Program-made: the position numbers and the translations under genes
Assembly: GCA_021229015.1 (NCBI GenBank)
Contig: CM037782.1
Coordinates: 65,658,108-65,722,107, forward strand
Origin: Solen grandis
Lineage: Eukaryota; Mollusca; Bivalvia; Adapedonta; Solenidae
Length of the DNA: 64,000 bases
Reading direction: 5' to 3'
Notes under the pieces: model-generated
What the model was told of the DNA's origin: nothing
Databases searched by the model: none
What the model saw: the letters and a program-made list of their open reading frames with translations, nothing else
Part shown: positions 34,771-47,329 of the stretch, in pieces
Layout: each line of letters begins with the position of its first letter
Numbering within the stretch: position 1 is the stretch's first letter

Positions 34771-35809
34771 GCGGATACAACAGTCTGTACCTAGTAATTC
34801 TACAAAGTTCCATTTAGTATAGTATAGAAGTTGATCCGAACAGTGAATTTCGAGTTTGAAGCATAAGAACTAACTTATATTTCATCAACAAACATTGAAC
34901 TGTCATAAAATAACCAAATTATGCCGAATCATTAAAACCATAACACAACTGGAAAGAACTCTTTCAGTACTTAGACTTTTGTCCAGATTCTCTCAATAAA
35001 ATATTTTTTAGTTTTGGAGCTATTTTGGGCCGAAAAAAAATATCTAAAATCGTTATATGGCCTTGACTTTTGCATTTTTTAACTTTTTGACGCATAAAAC
35101 TACATTACATGTGAAAAAAAGGTTGAAGATTGAACAAAATTTCAAAAACCTAAAAAGTCACGTTTTTGAAATTTTGCTTTTTTTCTTCAAAATTTTAGTG
35201 AAGTGGACAAACCATACATACCCCAAATTTGCCAACCCATATATTGTGTGCGAATATGTCCTTTAATTCATGTGCAGCAAACAGAATTCTTCTATTTAAT
35301 TCTGATCTACTTCCTTCTCACACTTTTTGTAGGTGGTGTGATGCCAGCCTTGAATTTCCAGCAGAGCCATGATATTTGTAATCGGGGTATGGCCACTCCC
35401 ATTATGCCATGTTCCTACAATGATATGTCATTTTCTAATGCCCCTGACATCCAATATCTCAAGAACAATACAGGAGAAAAGAAATGCTAGTTCAACAATC
35501 ACCACTGCAGTTATAAGGTTATAGGTTAAATGTGAATACGTGCACAATTAGTAGTATGCTGACTATACTAAGCACATTCAAATAATTACTCCAACTTTCA
35601 GTTGACCTATTAAAGATTACACAAAATAAATGAGTAACCATCTCTATAGCTAATGGCAAAATTATCATAGGCAATATTGTCAAAGTCATAAGAGAGTCAA
35701 TAAAAACCTAAAAATGCAAAAAAAAATTAAATTATTTCTACTTTGAACACTTTTTAAAGATTTAAAAATGCTTTTATTTTGACAAGTAAGATAACGAATA
35801 TAAATACCT
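34771..35809. other. Non-coding sequence
   Basis: No recognisable gene; frames at 35057-35490 are low-complexity or lack a domain. Confidence 0.5.
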
Positions 35810-35910
35810 ATAGCCGCTTTTGTGTTGACATCAAATATAGGTAGACCACGATTGCCAACACGATGGGTCTTCCCTGTGGTGATACCTCTCACTATCCCAC
35901 ACTCACACTC
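35810..35910 (-). pseudogene. Possible transposon-type exon fragment
   Basis: Minus-strand frame HECECGIVRGITTGKTHRVG then NRGLPIFDVNTKAAIG ends at a GTATTT donor-like site near 35810. The GKTHRVGNRG and FDVNTKAA phrases resemble, from memory, multicopy transposon-derived proteins of molluscs, but I cannot name the family. Another minus frame at 36462-36674 may be an upstream piece. Short, with no start. Confidence 0.3.
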
Positions 35911-36749
35911 ATGGAGAGAACAGAGCCAAACCCGTACCTATCCTTATTGACAATGTTAAACAGGTGTAGCGCCTTGCTACTGCCATTACAAAACATTTAT
36001 TGTGCCATGTGGTACAGCTCCACGATCCATCCCCTTCCTTCCACGCCTCTGATTGTGACCTAGAAAATATATTAATGTTTTGTAGTTAACGACAGCAAAA
36101 ATAAATCATCGTCCTAAATAAATAAATCTGAAGGAGATACCATGACCCAACTTGCTTTGTAAAATAGCATGTTTTCTATTTCAGATTCCCAGATACTGGA
36201 AAAACATATTATGTTTAACAAGTTTCACACTTCTTGCTTTATCATGCTATGCAACAGTTCGCCTTGTTATAAGGTTAATAGTAGTAAACTAACTAGTAGG
36301 GATATTTTCCATGTTTCAATAGTAAACATTTCAAAATACTCGTTCTCTAACTTCTTAACAATATTTTCTTTCCCCCTTTTTTGTCAAAAGGGGAACAAAT
36401 AATACTGAGTTCATAACAAAATTAAATACATGTAACGATCACATAAAACATTGGACAATACTCACTGTATTTTGGATACAATTGCTGGCGTTCCATTCTC
36501 CAAAGAATGCCTCGCAGTATCTGTTCGGTGTGGTGTAACCTCTAAACATGTATGTCGTACATCTCGAATCTTGTGCACACCCGACAACTTGCCCGATTTC
36601 GTCAATTTACCGCTATACTGGTTCCTTTCTGCCAGTTTATCTATGACTATTGTTGCTATCCGTATAGTGTTCACTTACTCCAAAATTGAAGGGTATCAGA
36701 TTTAAGTTACGTCACTTGATTCACTTGAAATGCGCAGAAAACAAACTAT

Positions 36750-39700
36750 CGAAATCGTCTTTAAAGAGGTTCTTGAAGAGCCAGCTTCATGAAATTATAC
36801 TAGAAAACAAAGCTACGTAGTCCCCTTTGAATGTAATGACTTTCATGTTTATATTACGTCAGTTGACATCACAGATTTCATCTGTTATTAATACAAGTTT
36901 GCGCTCTACAGCTGTCAATTCGGAATGGATTTTCTGATTCTTTTTTCTGAAATGATGTATGTCACGATAAGTAAATGAATCTGATCAGGTTTGATATGGT
37001 TTGCAAAGCAGAAAGCCTAGTTGAATATTGGACAGCATTTGTGTCCAGAGGTCGCCTTTGTATTCTGTGACGTCTGGCGTTATATGACGTCATTTGACGT
37101 CACAACGTAATAAGCAATTTTGCATTCAAAACAAGCGGTTTTTAAGCCCATGCAGGCTTTATTTTTTTACCAAATTGCATAAAATTGTCAATGAAGGTGC
37201 AACATAGCATTTCATTGTACAATGTAACTTCCATTTCCGGAAAATCGCAAAGGTCAAGGTCATTTGTCAACTATCGGATTTTTCTTCGGTCTTACATATC
37301 TATACAACAATGAATTCCTATCGAGACACTACGGGTATTATTTGTAGAGCTTTGAAAGACCTTTCATGTTATATTTAGTTTTTGAAGATCGGGGTTGATT
37401 CAATTGAGTTATGGCAGAAAAACGAAATTGTTGTTACCCAAGTTCATTTAACTGCTTATATCTCGAAAATCATTGATTTTTGAAAAATAGAGTATGAATA
37501 TAACTTGAGGGAAATTGTCTTTCCGTTGTATTGGTGGTTAAATTTTAAAGATTGATCCAAGATTCATAAAGTTATAGGACGAAAACAAAACGACATGAGC
37601 ATATTTTTGCCGATTTCTTGAGGTTTAACCGCCCATATATAAAAGGTGGTAAAAGAATCATATATGTATAGAGCGTGTTAAATGTGGGGAATCTGAAGAT
37701 CTTTCCAGCGCGGATCCTAGCTTTTTAAAAATTATATAAAAAAAAATTATATGAAAAATAGGAATTAATTTAAATCGTTCTTTTTTGCACTTCTGCAGTT
37801 TGTCCCAGTTATTAAATTGTTTTTTTGTTTTTTTTAAGATTAGTTTTTGAAAACAACTTAAAGAACATTATTCTTTAAATGAGTATGAAAATCTGCATAC
37901 CATTAAGATTCTTTTAATGGTATGCAGATTTTCATACTCGGAACATTAACTTAAAAGTTATGGTCGGGAAGTATTAATTGACATGAATATCTTTTTTCCC
38001 GATTTTTGCTGTTTTCTTGAGGTTTAACTTTCTATGTCTCAGAAGCCGTTACAGATATGTGGACATATGTTACAGATATGTGGACATATGATGCTTGTAA
38101 AATGTTGGAAACTAAAGACCTTTCTTACGGTCCTTTTTGAAATCGGACATCATGTAAGTTACATGAAAAATAATCAAAAATTAAAACCGTTCTTTCGTGC
38201 TTTTCTGCAATTGGTCCCAGCCATTTGATTGCTTTTTTCAAAAAAACTTTTCATTTTATAAAATACTTTTTGAAAATTATTCACAGCTAGATGCAATGCT
38301 GTTCTAGTGGTGTGCAGATTTTCATGATCGGATCATTAATAAAAAAAGTTGTTGATTGAAAAATAGTAACTGACATGAACATCTTTTTGCCAATTCTTGT
38401 CGTTTTCTTGATGTTTATTCATCTCTATCTCAAAAGCCGTTACAGCTAGGTTTAAATATAAATTATGTAAATTGTTGGAAATTTGAAGACCTTTCTAACG
38501 GTACCTTTTTGTTTTTTAAATAAGACATCATTTGAAAAAGTTACATCGAATAAGAAAAAGAAATTCTGAAAAACCGTTTTTCCTAGTTCTGCAACTTCTT
38601 CCAAACATTGTTCCTAATTTTATTTCAGTTACATTAAATGTATTATGTGCTGATGTAATATATTTTAATGCTCTGTGTCCCTTTAAATTCAGCAAGAAAA
38701 TTCAATAAAAATATAAGAAATAAATATTTTGGTAGGAAGGAACCTTGTATACCTTTTTGCATGTAAAGAGGACTAGTGATTCTTCCCTCCCTTGTGGGAC
38801 ATCAAGTTTGGGAATTTTTGCAGTCATTTTTAAGAGGTTCTTGAAGAGCAAGCTTCATGAAATTATAACAGAAAATAAAGGCACGTAGTCCCTTTTAAAT
38901 GCAATGACTTATTTTTATAATACGTCATTTGACGTCACAGATTTCATCTGCTATTAATATTAATTTGCGCTCTACAGCTGTCAATTCGGGATGGATTTTC
39001 TTTTTTTTTTTTCAAGGATGATGTATATCAGGATAAGAAATTGAATCTGATCAGGTTTTATATGGTTTGCAGAGCAGAAAGCCCTATCGTTTGTTCAGAA
39101 CAAACGAAATCTAGTTATTATTATTATTATTATTATTATTATTTATATTCCTCCTTTTCAATAGTTTATTTTAATATTTGCCAATGTCCTAAGCAAAATA
39201 AAATTGCCGACAAAAAAGTTTATATTTTCAAATTCAATTATTTTCAATGTCAAATTTAGCGTCAGCTTTAAAAGTTAGTTCGCGCTCTAGAGCCTTCCAA
39301 TCTGATCGGATTACCTTGATTTTTTCACAGATGTACGTTAGGATGTAGATATGCACATTGGCATTCAAAAATTAAACTTTGAAAAAATTAATTGTTAATG
39401 GCAAAACCTAGTTTCGAACTTTGGTCCTAAAAATATATATTTTGATATAGCAAAGCCCCGTGATGCGTTAGAAGCATAAAAATTGGACAGCATATATACC
39501 CAGAGGTCTACTTACTATTTTCCTGAGAGATTTTCTCTTAAGTCCATGGGCATGACGTCATTGAAAAGACAAAAAGCATTTTTTTTTAAGATTTCTTTTC
39601 CTCTGGCATCATAGATTTTAAGTCAAATTGAGAAGCGACAGAAGAAAGATATTTATGCTTCCATTATCGTTAATTTTCATTGACGTCAACTGACGTCAGA

Positions 39701-40520
39701 TTTGACGTCGTTTACGTTCTAGTGCCTTCAATTCTGGTCGGATTATCTTGATATTCTCACTGGAGATGTATTTCCGGATGTTGATGTGTACCTTGGCATT
39801 CAAATTTCAAAATTTGTAAAATTTAAGATTTCATGGCAAAATCGGTTTTCGAACTTTGGTCCTAAAACATATTTTGATATTACAAAGACGCCTGCTGAGT
39901 AAGAAGCATAAACATTTGACGGCTGATTTGCTCAGATGTCTACTTTATATTTTTAAGGACTTCTCTTAAGTCACGTGGTTATGACGTCATTAAAAAAACA
40001 AAAAGCAATCATTTTAAAGATTTCTTTCGCTATGGCATTATCAATTTCGAGCCAAATTTATTTAACATTTTCAGAATTTGAAGTGATGCATACTGCAAGA
40101 AATCAATCTTTTGTCACGTGTTTTTTTTTAAAATATTTATGTTTTATAAAATGACTGCTTCAAAGTTTTAAAAACAAACCTGTTCACAATCTCGAAGCAA
40201 TCTGATTTTTTTATCGACTGAATTCATCAAGGAATTTATGTTGAGTCACGTGATTATAATAACAATGATATCAAAGCAGTTGTTGAAAAAAATGATATCA
40301 AATCGACAATCGGTTCAGTGGACTTTAAATTAGCAGTTAAAATTAGAAGATAAAAAGTAGTACGAAAAAAAGTCTTGAACATATAAAGGGATTAGCTCAA
40401 AGATTAAAAGATTAAGCATCAGCAAGAAAAATCTTTCTTAAATGATAAATTAAATCCTTTTGAGATTAGAAAACGGAAGCCGTTTCATTTGTTATTTCAA
40501 CAAACGACCTTCTAGTTATC
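36750..40520. repeat. Composite repeat region with tandem units
   Basis: A roughly 260-bp block at 36758-37018 (AAGAGGTTCTTGAAGAGCCA to GCAGAAAGCC) recurs at 38829-39083. Between the two, a unit of about 390 bp is present three times (starting near 37608, 37998 and 38390; shared TCTTGAGGTTTA, GCCGTTACAG, AAGACCTTTC). A third unit of about 430 bp occurs at 39283 and 39712 (shared TTCTAGTGCCTTC-type phrase and TTGGCATTCAAA). The motif GTTTGTTCAGAACAAACGAA then ATCTAGTTATTATT at about 39088-39130 also occurs at 49.8 kb. No coding capacity was seen. Confidence 0.7.
37879..37941. repeat. Perfect 26-bp hairpin
   Basis: GAGTATGAAAATCTGCATAC then CATTAA (37881-37906) is the exact reverse complement of 37914-37939, with a 7-nt loop. 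Inside the composite repeat region. Confidence 0.9.
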
Positions 40521-42183
40521 AGATTGTTTTTGTAAATTTATGAATAGTCTTAAATAGTTTGAGAGAATATTAAAAATATGCCCACTGCATTTAATGGATA
40601 TTGCAAATGCCTTTGTCGCTGTTGATTTAATAGAAAGGCGTCTTGCTTATAATTTTGATAGGCATGACACATCAAAGTGTATGTGTGTGGTGGAATATAG
40701 GGAACCAGTTTTTTTTTTACAGGTACACGGATAATAGATCATTTCATTCCGAAATGAGACGTAAATCTACGTAAATCAACGAGCACTTCCCGAACACCGA
40801 ATCTTTATGCTGGTGTATAATTTCACGCTTTGTTCATTAGGAAATAAACATATATTTGAGATTTCCCCCAGTCATTGATTGGTCAATTTTAATCAGCGAA
40901 TTATACCGGGTATTGCCGATCCCCTTTATGAAATTAAGATAATTTAAAGGCATACGTGCACAATGCAGTTATTTTCTATATAGACAAAGAAGGAAAATAA
41001 AATTAGCCATGAGAATTATATGAAGCTTCATTATGCAACGTTTAAAACAATTATTTTCAATAGATTTTTCATTATGTTTCAGCAATTAAACATACTGCGA
41101 TTTTCTTAAAAAAAAAAAAAAAAAAGTAAGAAAAATTCTATATATTTGTGTATGCGACTATAGAATAAAATCTGTTGCATAGAATTTCTTAAACTTTTAC
41201 ACACTGACAGAAAATACAGTACCAAACATCGAGTTGAAATCAAATGAAGTGTTGCTAGCCCGTAATATTGAGTAATCTGCCCTTGAAAATGACTGAAAAG
41301 AGCAAAAAATCACTTTCGGGGGCAGATAACTCAAAACGAAGGGCGGAGACCACCATTTTTTACCATAAATTAGTTTCTAATGTTATTCCCTATAATCATG
41401 CATTTTTTTAGAAAATTATCATGGCTTGTTTGAATTGTCCCTCTTTTTCTTTATAGAATATAACTTCATTGTGTGCGTATGCTTTTAAAGCTTTAGAAAG
41501 TTAACTCCCCTTTTGGGTCGTTGTTTTTGATTTGGTTAGTATTTTTCGTACGTGCGAGTCAAAAAAACTGATAAAAAAAGGTAAAGGTAAAAAACGAAGA
41601 ACAGTTGAACAATAGAATGTTTTGCCGACACGGATGCCATGTTTGATTTTATCTGATATCGTTTGATAGTTACAATCTAGCATCAACATCTACTAAGCAA
41701 TATAGATCAAAGAGACCGTGTTCTCGTTTCTTGGTCCTATTCAATAATGGATGATATCGGACATGGATTATGGACTAGCTCTTGTGTTATCAGAGAATGT
41801 CCGGTTTCGTATTGTTTAAACTCCTCCAGCATCCGTATTTGTTTAGCAATCTTGAGCATATACAAATAGAAAAAAAAATGTGGCCATAATGCGGCTTCTA
41901 CCTCAACTACGTCGGATTATGACTGATACCGGACCATTAGATAAGGGGCGAGGACTCTCTCTCTTCCGTTTTTTAATACAGACGCATTTTGATTACTCAT
42001 ACAATATTCCTAGATTCAATATAGCCTTCAGTGCAAAGTAAGTCCATTGTTTCATATATGTGCTCTTTTAAAAATCAATAAATTAATATTCATAAAGTTA
42101 TAAAATTGCGCACAAATATCGTGAAGTAAAGGGCTCAGAGCAGACAACTCAGGTTAGCGAAATTGATCCTTTTGTTCCTTTCA
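40521..42183. other. Non-coding sequence
   Basis: Poly-A tract near 41110-41125. No gene or repeat family recognised. Confidence 0.5.
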
Positions 42184-42483
42184 TTTGTTTGTTTGTTTGT
42201 TTATTGGGTTTAACGTCGTCATTAATGCAGTCATTTGGAGACGATGTCCACTTGAGACAGATATAGTGCTGCCACACTGAAGTATCACGCCGTAGACAAG
42301 TAGCATGATACCACACCCAGACACATTATCCTGACATCGAACCTGGAACTACCCTTATATTCTGAGCGCCATGCAAGAGAGCTATATCAGTAGTACTTTT
42401 TACGACTTTGGAATGTCGCGGCCGGGGATCGAACTCTCGACCTCCCGATTCAGGGGCGGACACTTTAACCACTCGCACCGGTT
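42184..42483 (-). mobile_element. tRNA-headed SINE (family A), nearly complete, minus strand
   Basis: On the minus strand: CGGTGCGAGTGGTTAAAGTG (A box), GAGTTCGATCCCCGGCCGCG (B box), body as in the 19.3-kb copy, GTGGTATCATGCTACTTGTC, CGTCTCCAAATGACT, ending in GACGTTAAACCCAATAAACA and an AAACA repeat. This copy keeps the 3' third that the 19.3-kb copy lacks. Confidence 0.9.
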
Positions 42484-43688
42484 TGTTCTGAATGAAAATT
42501 ATTAATAAATCACATTGAATCAGAAGGTGCTCAGAAAATATGATAGAACAAGTAACTGGTGTTGCACGCAAAACATGAGTCCCCTACCAGTGATGTGCAT
42601 AATTTTTCCGTTACCATAGCAACCAGAATGTTGGTCCGAGAAAATAGCAATGTGACTTGCAGAATGTCCATATTGCCATCTATTAATATACCAAGGATAT
42701 TATCTTCAGCGGCTTCTCAGTTATCTCAGGATCCAGATTTCCGGACGGACAGACGTGCGAACAGATGGACAGAAGGACAGCTAATTAGTTCTATACGATT
42801 TGTGCAATGTCGTGTGGCGTGTTGACTGGGATTTTTCGACTGGTTCCCCGCCAGTCCACCAAGACCAAAACGGCCATTATATTACTTCTTTTTGCGTTTG
42901 AAATGGCACAAATGAGTATGTCGAATCTGTATAACATTTTAAGATATATAATATGTTGTTCTCACCAAGGAACGAAGAATGGGAGATGCGTCAAATTTGA
43001 AAAATAAAATCGCATTCTCGGAAGCTCGCAATCTCTTTTAGTTTAAACCTATTTACTTTATGTTGACTGGGGAAACAAGTTCTTACAAAATATACTTATC
43101 CCTTTCAATTCGTCCTGGGTTGGACCAGTACGTTGAGCCGGAGAGGGTCATGAAAAAATATTTGTCCCCAACAATGTTCGAATCAACAACCTTCAGATGC
43201 GCAGTCGGGTATGTTGTCACTGGACCACGGCGCCCCTTTTCACAATTAGACCAATCCAATCTCCTGCGATGCGGTAACTTTAGTTTACAGTTGGATTAGC
43301 AATATGCGCAAGGAATATCAACACTACATGTCCATACATGTACATACTACAATTCCAGCACATCTTATACAACACCTTGTCCTTTTAAAAGTTAATTATT
43401 TATAATTACGTTGTATTCATTGACGCCAAGAGCCACAAAAGGAAAACCTGATATTCAAATATTTCATTTGTATTGTTTCTAAAGGCAGAAATGTTTTATG
43501 AGTGTCACTCAAACTGAGTATTGTTAAAGAAAAGAGATCAACAAATAAAACTGAAGAACATAAATATACTTCTGAGATGAACACCATCGAAAAGGGAAAT
43601 AGCAATATTTTTCATCATGCCAAACGTTTCAACTTTTCTATTTAAATAAAAAAGCGATAAGTATTACAAAGTTTAAGATATTTTACAG
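42484..43688. other. Non-coding sequence, one repeat tail
   Basis: A GGACGGACAGACG-type stretch near 42742-42780 looks like the tail of an ACGG-containing repeat. No gene recognised. Confidence 0.45.
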
Positions 43689-44205
43689 TCCCCGGTGGCT
43701 GAGTGGATAGAGTGCACGCATCGGGAGCGGGATGTCGCGAGATCGATTCCTGACCGCGACATACAAAAGTCGTAAAAATGGTCCTCGTATAGCTCCTTTG
43801 CTTGGCGCTTAACATATAAAGATAGTTCCAGGATTGGTTGGCCTGGAGTCAGGATAATGTGATTGGTTGTGGTATTATGTCACATAACTACGGGGCAAAA
43901 ATGCAGTGATCTATCCAAAATAGACATAGTCTCCAAATGACTTGACTTGACTTGACTATTTGAGTTTACCATCGCTTCGACAGTATTTGTCATATAGCGA
44001 CCGTCCAGCTAATTACAGGTGGAGGAAGACCCCGGATGCACGGAAGCATCCGGGTAGAACCACCGACCTACCGCAAGCCAGCTGAAAGGCTTCCTCACAT
44101 GAAAATCCGAATGACCCTGCCGAGATTCGAACCCACGCGGTGAGGGGCTGAGTGTGAGTCTCCAAATGACTGAAATACTGTCGGTCGGTTAAACCAAACA
44201 AACAT
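43689..44205 (+). mobile_element. tRNA-headed SINE (family A) split by another SINE
   Basis: Head GTCCCCGGTGGCTGAGTGGA and B box-like GAGATCGATTCCTG, then the family A body to 43942. After the insertion the 3' part resumes at 44157 with AGTCTCCAAATGACTGAAAT and ends in AAACCAAACAAAC. The two halves join exactly when the insert and one copy of the 15-bp duplication are removed. Confidence 0.9.
43943..44156 (-). mobile_element. SINE (family B) inserted in a family A SINE, minus strand
   Basis: Minus-strand reading: GCGTGGGTTCGAATCTCGGC (B box), CAGGGTCATTCGGATTTTCA, AGCTGGCTTGCGGTAGGTCG, CTTCCTCCACCTGTAATTAG, and a tail of TCAAG repeats. Flanked on both sides by AGTCTCCAAATGACT (43928-43942 and 44157-44171), a perfect 15-bp target-site duplication of the length made by LINE machinery. 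Confidence 0.92.
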
Positions 44206-45482
44206 GAAGTTGTTTTACCACTTTCATATGATAGCAACTAATCAATGGATCAAGTCTTGTAGTGACACTGAATAGAGATCACTCCAAAGCTGTCTTATTT
44301 CCGCCATTCGTATTTTAACGGGTATATGGCCTTATTGTGTGGTTAAAATATTCGCACATTAGGTCCATCCAGCATTATAATGGGCTCTTAAATAATTATG
44401 ATAAGTTATTTTTGAAATAAGAATATGTTGGGCTCTTATATCATTATGATGGGTAATAATATCACAAGGCCAGTATGACAAGCGAAAACAGAACAAAAAA
44501 CAATTCAGTCACCCATGACAAAAAGTAAACCACATGGTAGGAAAACACGAATAACCTGAATGGCGAGTGAACTAGACACTAGGGATAAGTCCATTGGTCA
44601 TTGTGATTAATAGGCATAGTATAAATAAGGAAAAAAAAAGAAGAGTATGTATGGAAAGTGAATGGGAAAGGTTCACAACCTAACCAGCGGTATCTACATT
44701 AAGCATTGTCTTATTTATCTTTCTGCGACCGACTGAGAAGGAACCTGTTTGATTATTACGTCAGCGGTGCGGGAATTAAAATTGCTTTCTAGCTCGGTAG
44801 TATAATATCGCCAGCGATAATTACAATGTATATAATAGATTCAAGATTTAATTCATTCATTCCAGAAGGTCAATGACCCATATGGATATACAATTGTTTG
44901 ATGTTGACAGTTTATGTATAACAAAATATATAGACAAATGCCATAATAATATAATACAAATGTAAATCAACTTTAAAAGTTTAAGTATGCTGACTGTAGC
45001 AAAACTAAATTCCTATATTCAACACACATGCTTTAACCCAAAAAATCTTTATTATCATACTGAAGAAACATTTTAAGACACACAATTCAAATAATACATA
45101 TTTTTGTAAATTTTAAAATCCAATATTAAAATATATTAATACAAACTATAAATATAAGTAAATGTAAAACCCCACACACTTATTACCCTAACGAAACGAA
45201 ATTTAGGATAACGTATGGACTCTATGCAATATGCATCATATATAAACCGATATTACCTACTTTCTTATAGTATACGCTTCCAGCATTATTCACCATAATA
45301 AAACTGCAACGCTTTACACAACATCTCGTATGTAATTAGCATGACGAAAAGTACTTAAATTTAAGGAATGTTAATACTCATAAACCCTAACGAAGCAAAA
45401 TTTAAGATAACATTTTTTTTTTAAATATGTTTTATATTAAAAAGCAGTTACTAAAATGTGTATACTTAACATTACTCACAAA
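44206..45482. other. Non-coding AT-rich sequence
   Basis: No gene recognised. A short phrase ACCCTAACGAANCNAAATTT occurs twice (about 45185 and 45385). Confidence 0.5.
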
Positions 45483-46474
45483 TGTGTGAAGTTGCCTCGA
45501 CATACGACATACAACATACGACATTCAACTCTCACTATTCACGATATACGACATTGGATGTTCAGATTTTGAATGTCGCACGCGACATTCACGACATTGG
45601 ACATTCAGATTACGAATTTCGCGCACGACATTCACTACATTGGAGTTCAGATTTGAATGTCGCGTGAGACATTCAAAATCTGAATGTCCAATGTCGTGAA
45701 TGTCGCGTGAGACATTCAAAATCTGAATGTCCAATGTCGTGAATGTCGCGTGCGACATTCAAAATCTGAATGTCCAATGTCGTGAATGTCCAATGTCGTG
45801 AATGTCGTGCCGCGACATTCAAAATCTGAATGTCCAATGTCGTGAATGTCGCGTGCGACATTCAAAATCTGAATGTCCAATGTCGTGAATGTCGCGTGCG
45901 AATTCAAAATCTGAATTCCAATGTCGTGAATCGTGCGACATTCAAAATCTGAATGTCCAATGTCGTGAATGTCCAATGTCGTGAATGTCGTGCTGCGACA
46001 ATCAAAATCTGAATGTCCAATGTCGTGAATGTCGCGTGCGACATTCAAAATCTGAATGTCCAATGTCGTGAATGTCGCGTGCGGCATTCAAAATCTGAAT
46101 GTCCAATGTAGCGAATGTCGTGCCGCGACATTCAAAATCTGAATGTCCAATGTCGTGAATGTCGCGTGCGACATTCAAAATCTGAATGTCCAATGTCGTG
46201 AATGTCGCGTGCGATATTCAAAATCTGAATGTCCAATGTCGTGAATGTCGTGCTGCGACATTCAAAATCTGAATGTCCAATGTCGTGAATGTCGCGTGCG
46301 ACATTCAAAATCTGAATGTCAAATGTCGTGAATGTCGTGCCGCGACACTCAAAATCTGAATGCCCAATGTCGTGAATGTCGCGTGCGACATTCAAAATCT
46401 GAATGTCCAATGTCGTGAATAGTGAGAGTTGAATGTCGTATCTTGTATGTCGTATGTCGAGCCAACTTCACACA
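45483..46474. mobile_element. Foldback element of 43-bp quasi-palindromic units
   Basis: The two ends are inverted copies of each other for about 60 bp: TGTGTGAAGTTGCCTCGACA at 45483 and, on the minus strand from 46474, TGTGTGAAGTTGGCTCGACA, both continuing through CATACGACATACAA and CATTCAACTCTCACTATTCA. Inside, a 43-bp unit (CATTCAAAATCTGAATGTCC plus AATGTCGTGAATGTCGCGTG and 3 bp) is repeated about 17 times from 45665 to 46410, with a few longer variants. The left 45545-45660 holds about three units in the opposite orientation. Each unit contains the near-palindrome GACATTCAAAATCTGAATGTC. No coding capacity; repetitive HSRHWTF frames are by-products. No target duplication was obvious. Confidence 0.85.
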
Positions 46475-46859
46475 GCCTGTTGGGTCTACGTTTATAATAA
46501 GAAGGAATTTATTTAAATCTTAAATCTGAAAACAATGTACATAATATCAGCCCCGTAAGCCATTAAGTTACGAAGTAGATTAGATGTAAAGCCTCTAATC
46601 CCTGTATATTAGCAAAGCAATACCCATGTAATAATGTGACTCAGTAATATAGTGTAATACTACTACTAATAATAACTGTTAGTTCTGATGAAATGTGATG
46701 TACTCGTAACCATGTCTTACCCAATGTAACATGAACATCATAAAACGTATTAACAATAAGAGAGTGCTTATGGGAGAATTGTCAGAATAGGATTGTTCGT
46801 TTCATTTTGTCAATACCTTACAAGAAAGAGCTCCGTCGATCTATAGGGCAGAGTTCACA
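46475..46859. other. Likely promoter/5' UTR region of the following gene
   Basis: Non-coding DNA between the foldback element and the ATG at 46860. No clear TATA box was recognised. Confidence 0.4.
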
Positions 46860-47045
46860 ATGGCGCATTCAGTTATTTCGGTTGAAACAATACGTGTGGC
46901 TCATGCGTTGATAGAGGCTCGAATAAAAAAAACACCTGTGATCTGTAATGACGAGTTTGATAAACAATATGGGAGAAAATTTTACTTTAAATCGGAAAAC
47001 ATGCAAGTTACTGGTTCTTTCAAGGTGCGAGGAGCATTACACGCG
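46860..47045 (+). CDS. First coding exon, serine racemase/threonine dehydratase-like
   Basis: PLP-dependent enzymes of fold type II in this group racemise or dehydrate serine or threonine in the cytosol. The ATG at 46860 has a good start context (A at -3, G at +4). The 62 codons read MAHSVISVETIRVAHALIEA, RIKKTPVICNDEF and FKSENMQVTGSFKVRGALHA. The TGSFKVRGA block is the family's PLP motif, with Lys at about residue 56 expected to form the Schiff base, as in animal serine racemase. The exon ends in frame at a strong donor (GTAAGA at 47046). The rest of the enzyme, including the SSGNHG and GGGGL motifs, is not found downstream in the window, so either a very long intron follows or this is an orphan exon. 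Serine racemase cannot be told from threonine dehydratase from this part. Confidence 0.75.
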
Positions 47046-47168
47046 GTAAGAACCTTTTCTCTGATTTCATTTTGCATATAAAAAATCCATTTTGCTTTTT
47101 TTTTAAATGTTTTTCGGTGGTATATTGGGAAATATCAAGGAATTGAACATGGTAATAGTCACTGTTTC

Positions 47169-47199
47169 AAACAGTGAAAATAACAAATTTTCACTGTTT
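47169..47199. repeat. Perfect 13-bp hairpin in the intron
   Basis: AAACAGTGAAAAT and ATTTTCACTGTTT separated by 5 bp. It lies just downstream of the first exon and looks like a small interspersed palindrome. Confidence 0.8.
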
Positions 47200-47329
47200 T
47201 GTAAGCAGGCTAATTTTTCCATATACGGAGCCCTCAAAAGCGGCAGAGAAGTATGGGATAAAAAAAAAAACAAGTGGTACGTGCGAATGAACGTCATGTG
47301 GAGGGAGGGGCTTGGACCTTTGGGGTCAA

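Noticed and set aside
45482..46410. Several open frames with HSRHWTF-like repeats
   Set aside because: They are translations of the 43-bp non-coding unit and change frame with each indel; no start or domain supports a protein.
45660..46430. Regular repeats resembling a CRISPR array
   Set aside because: The units are contiguous without unique spacers, the genome is eukaryotic, and there are no cas genes.
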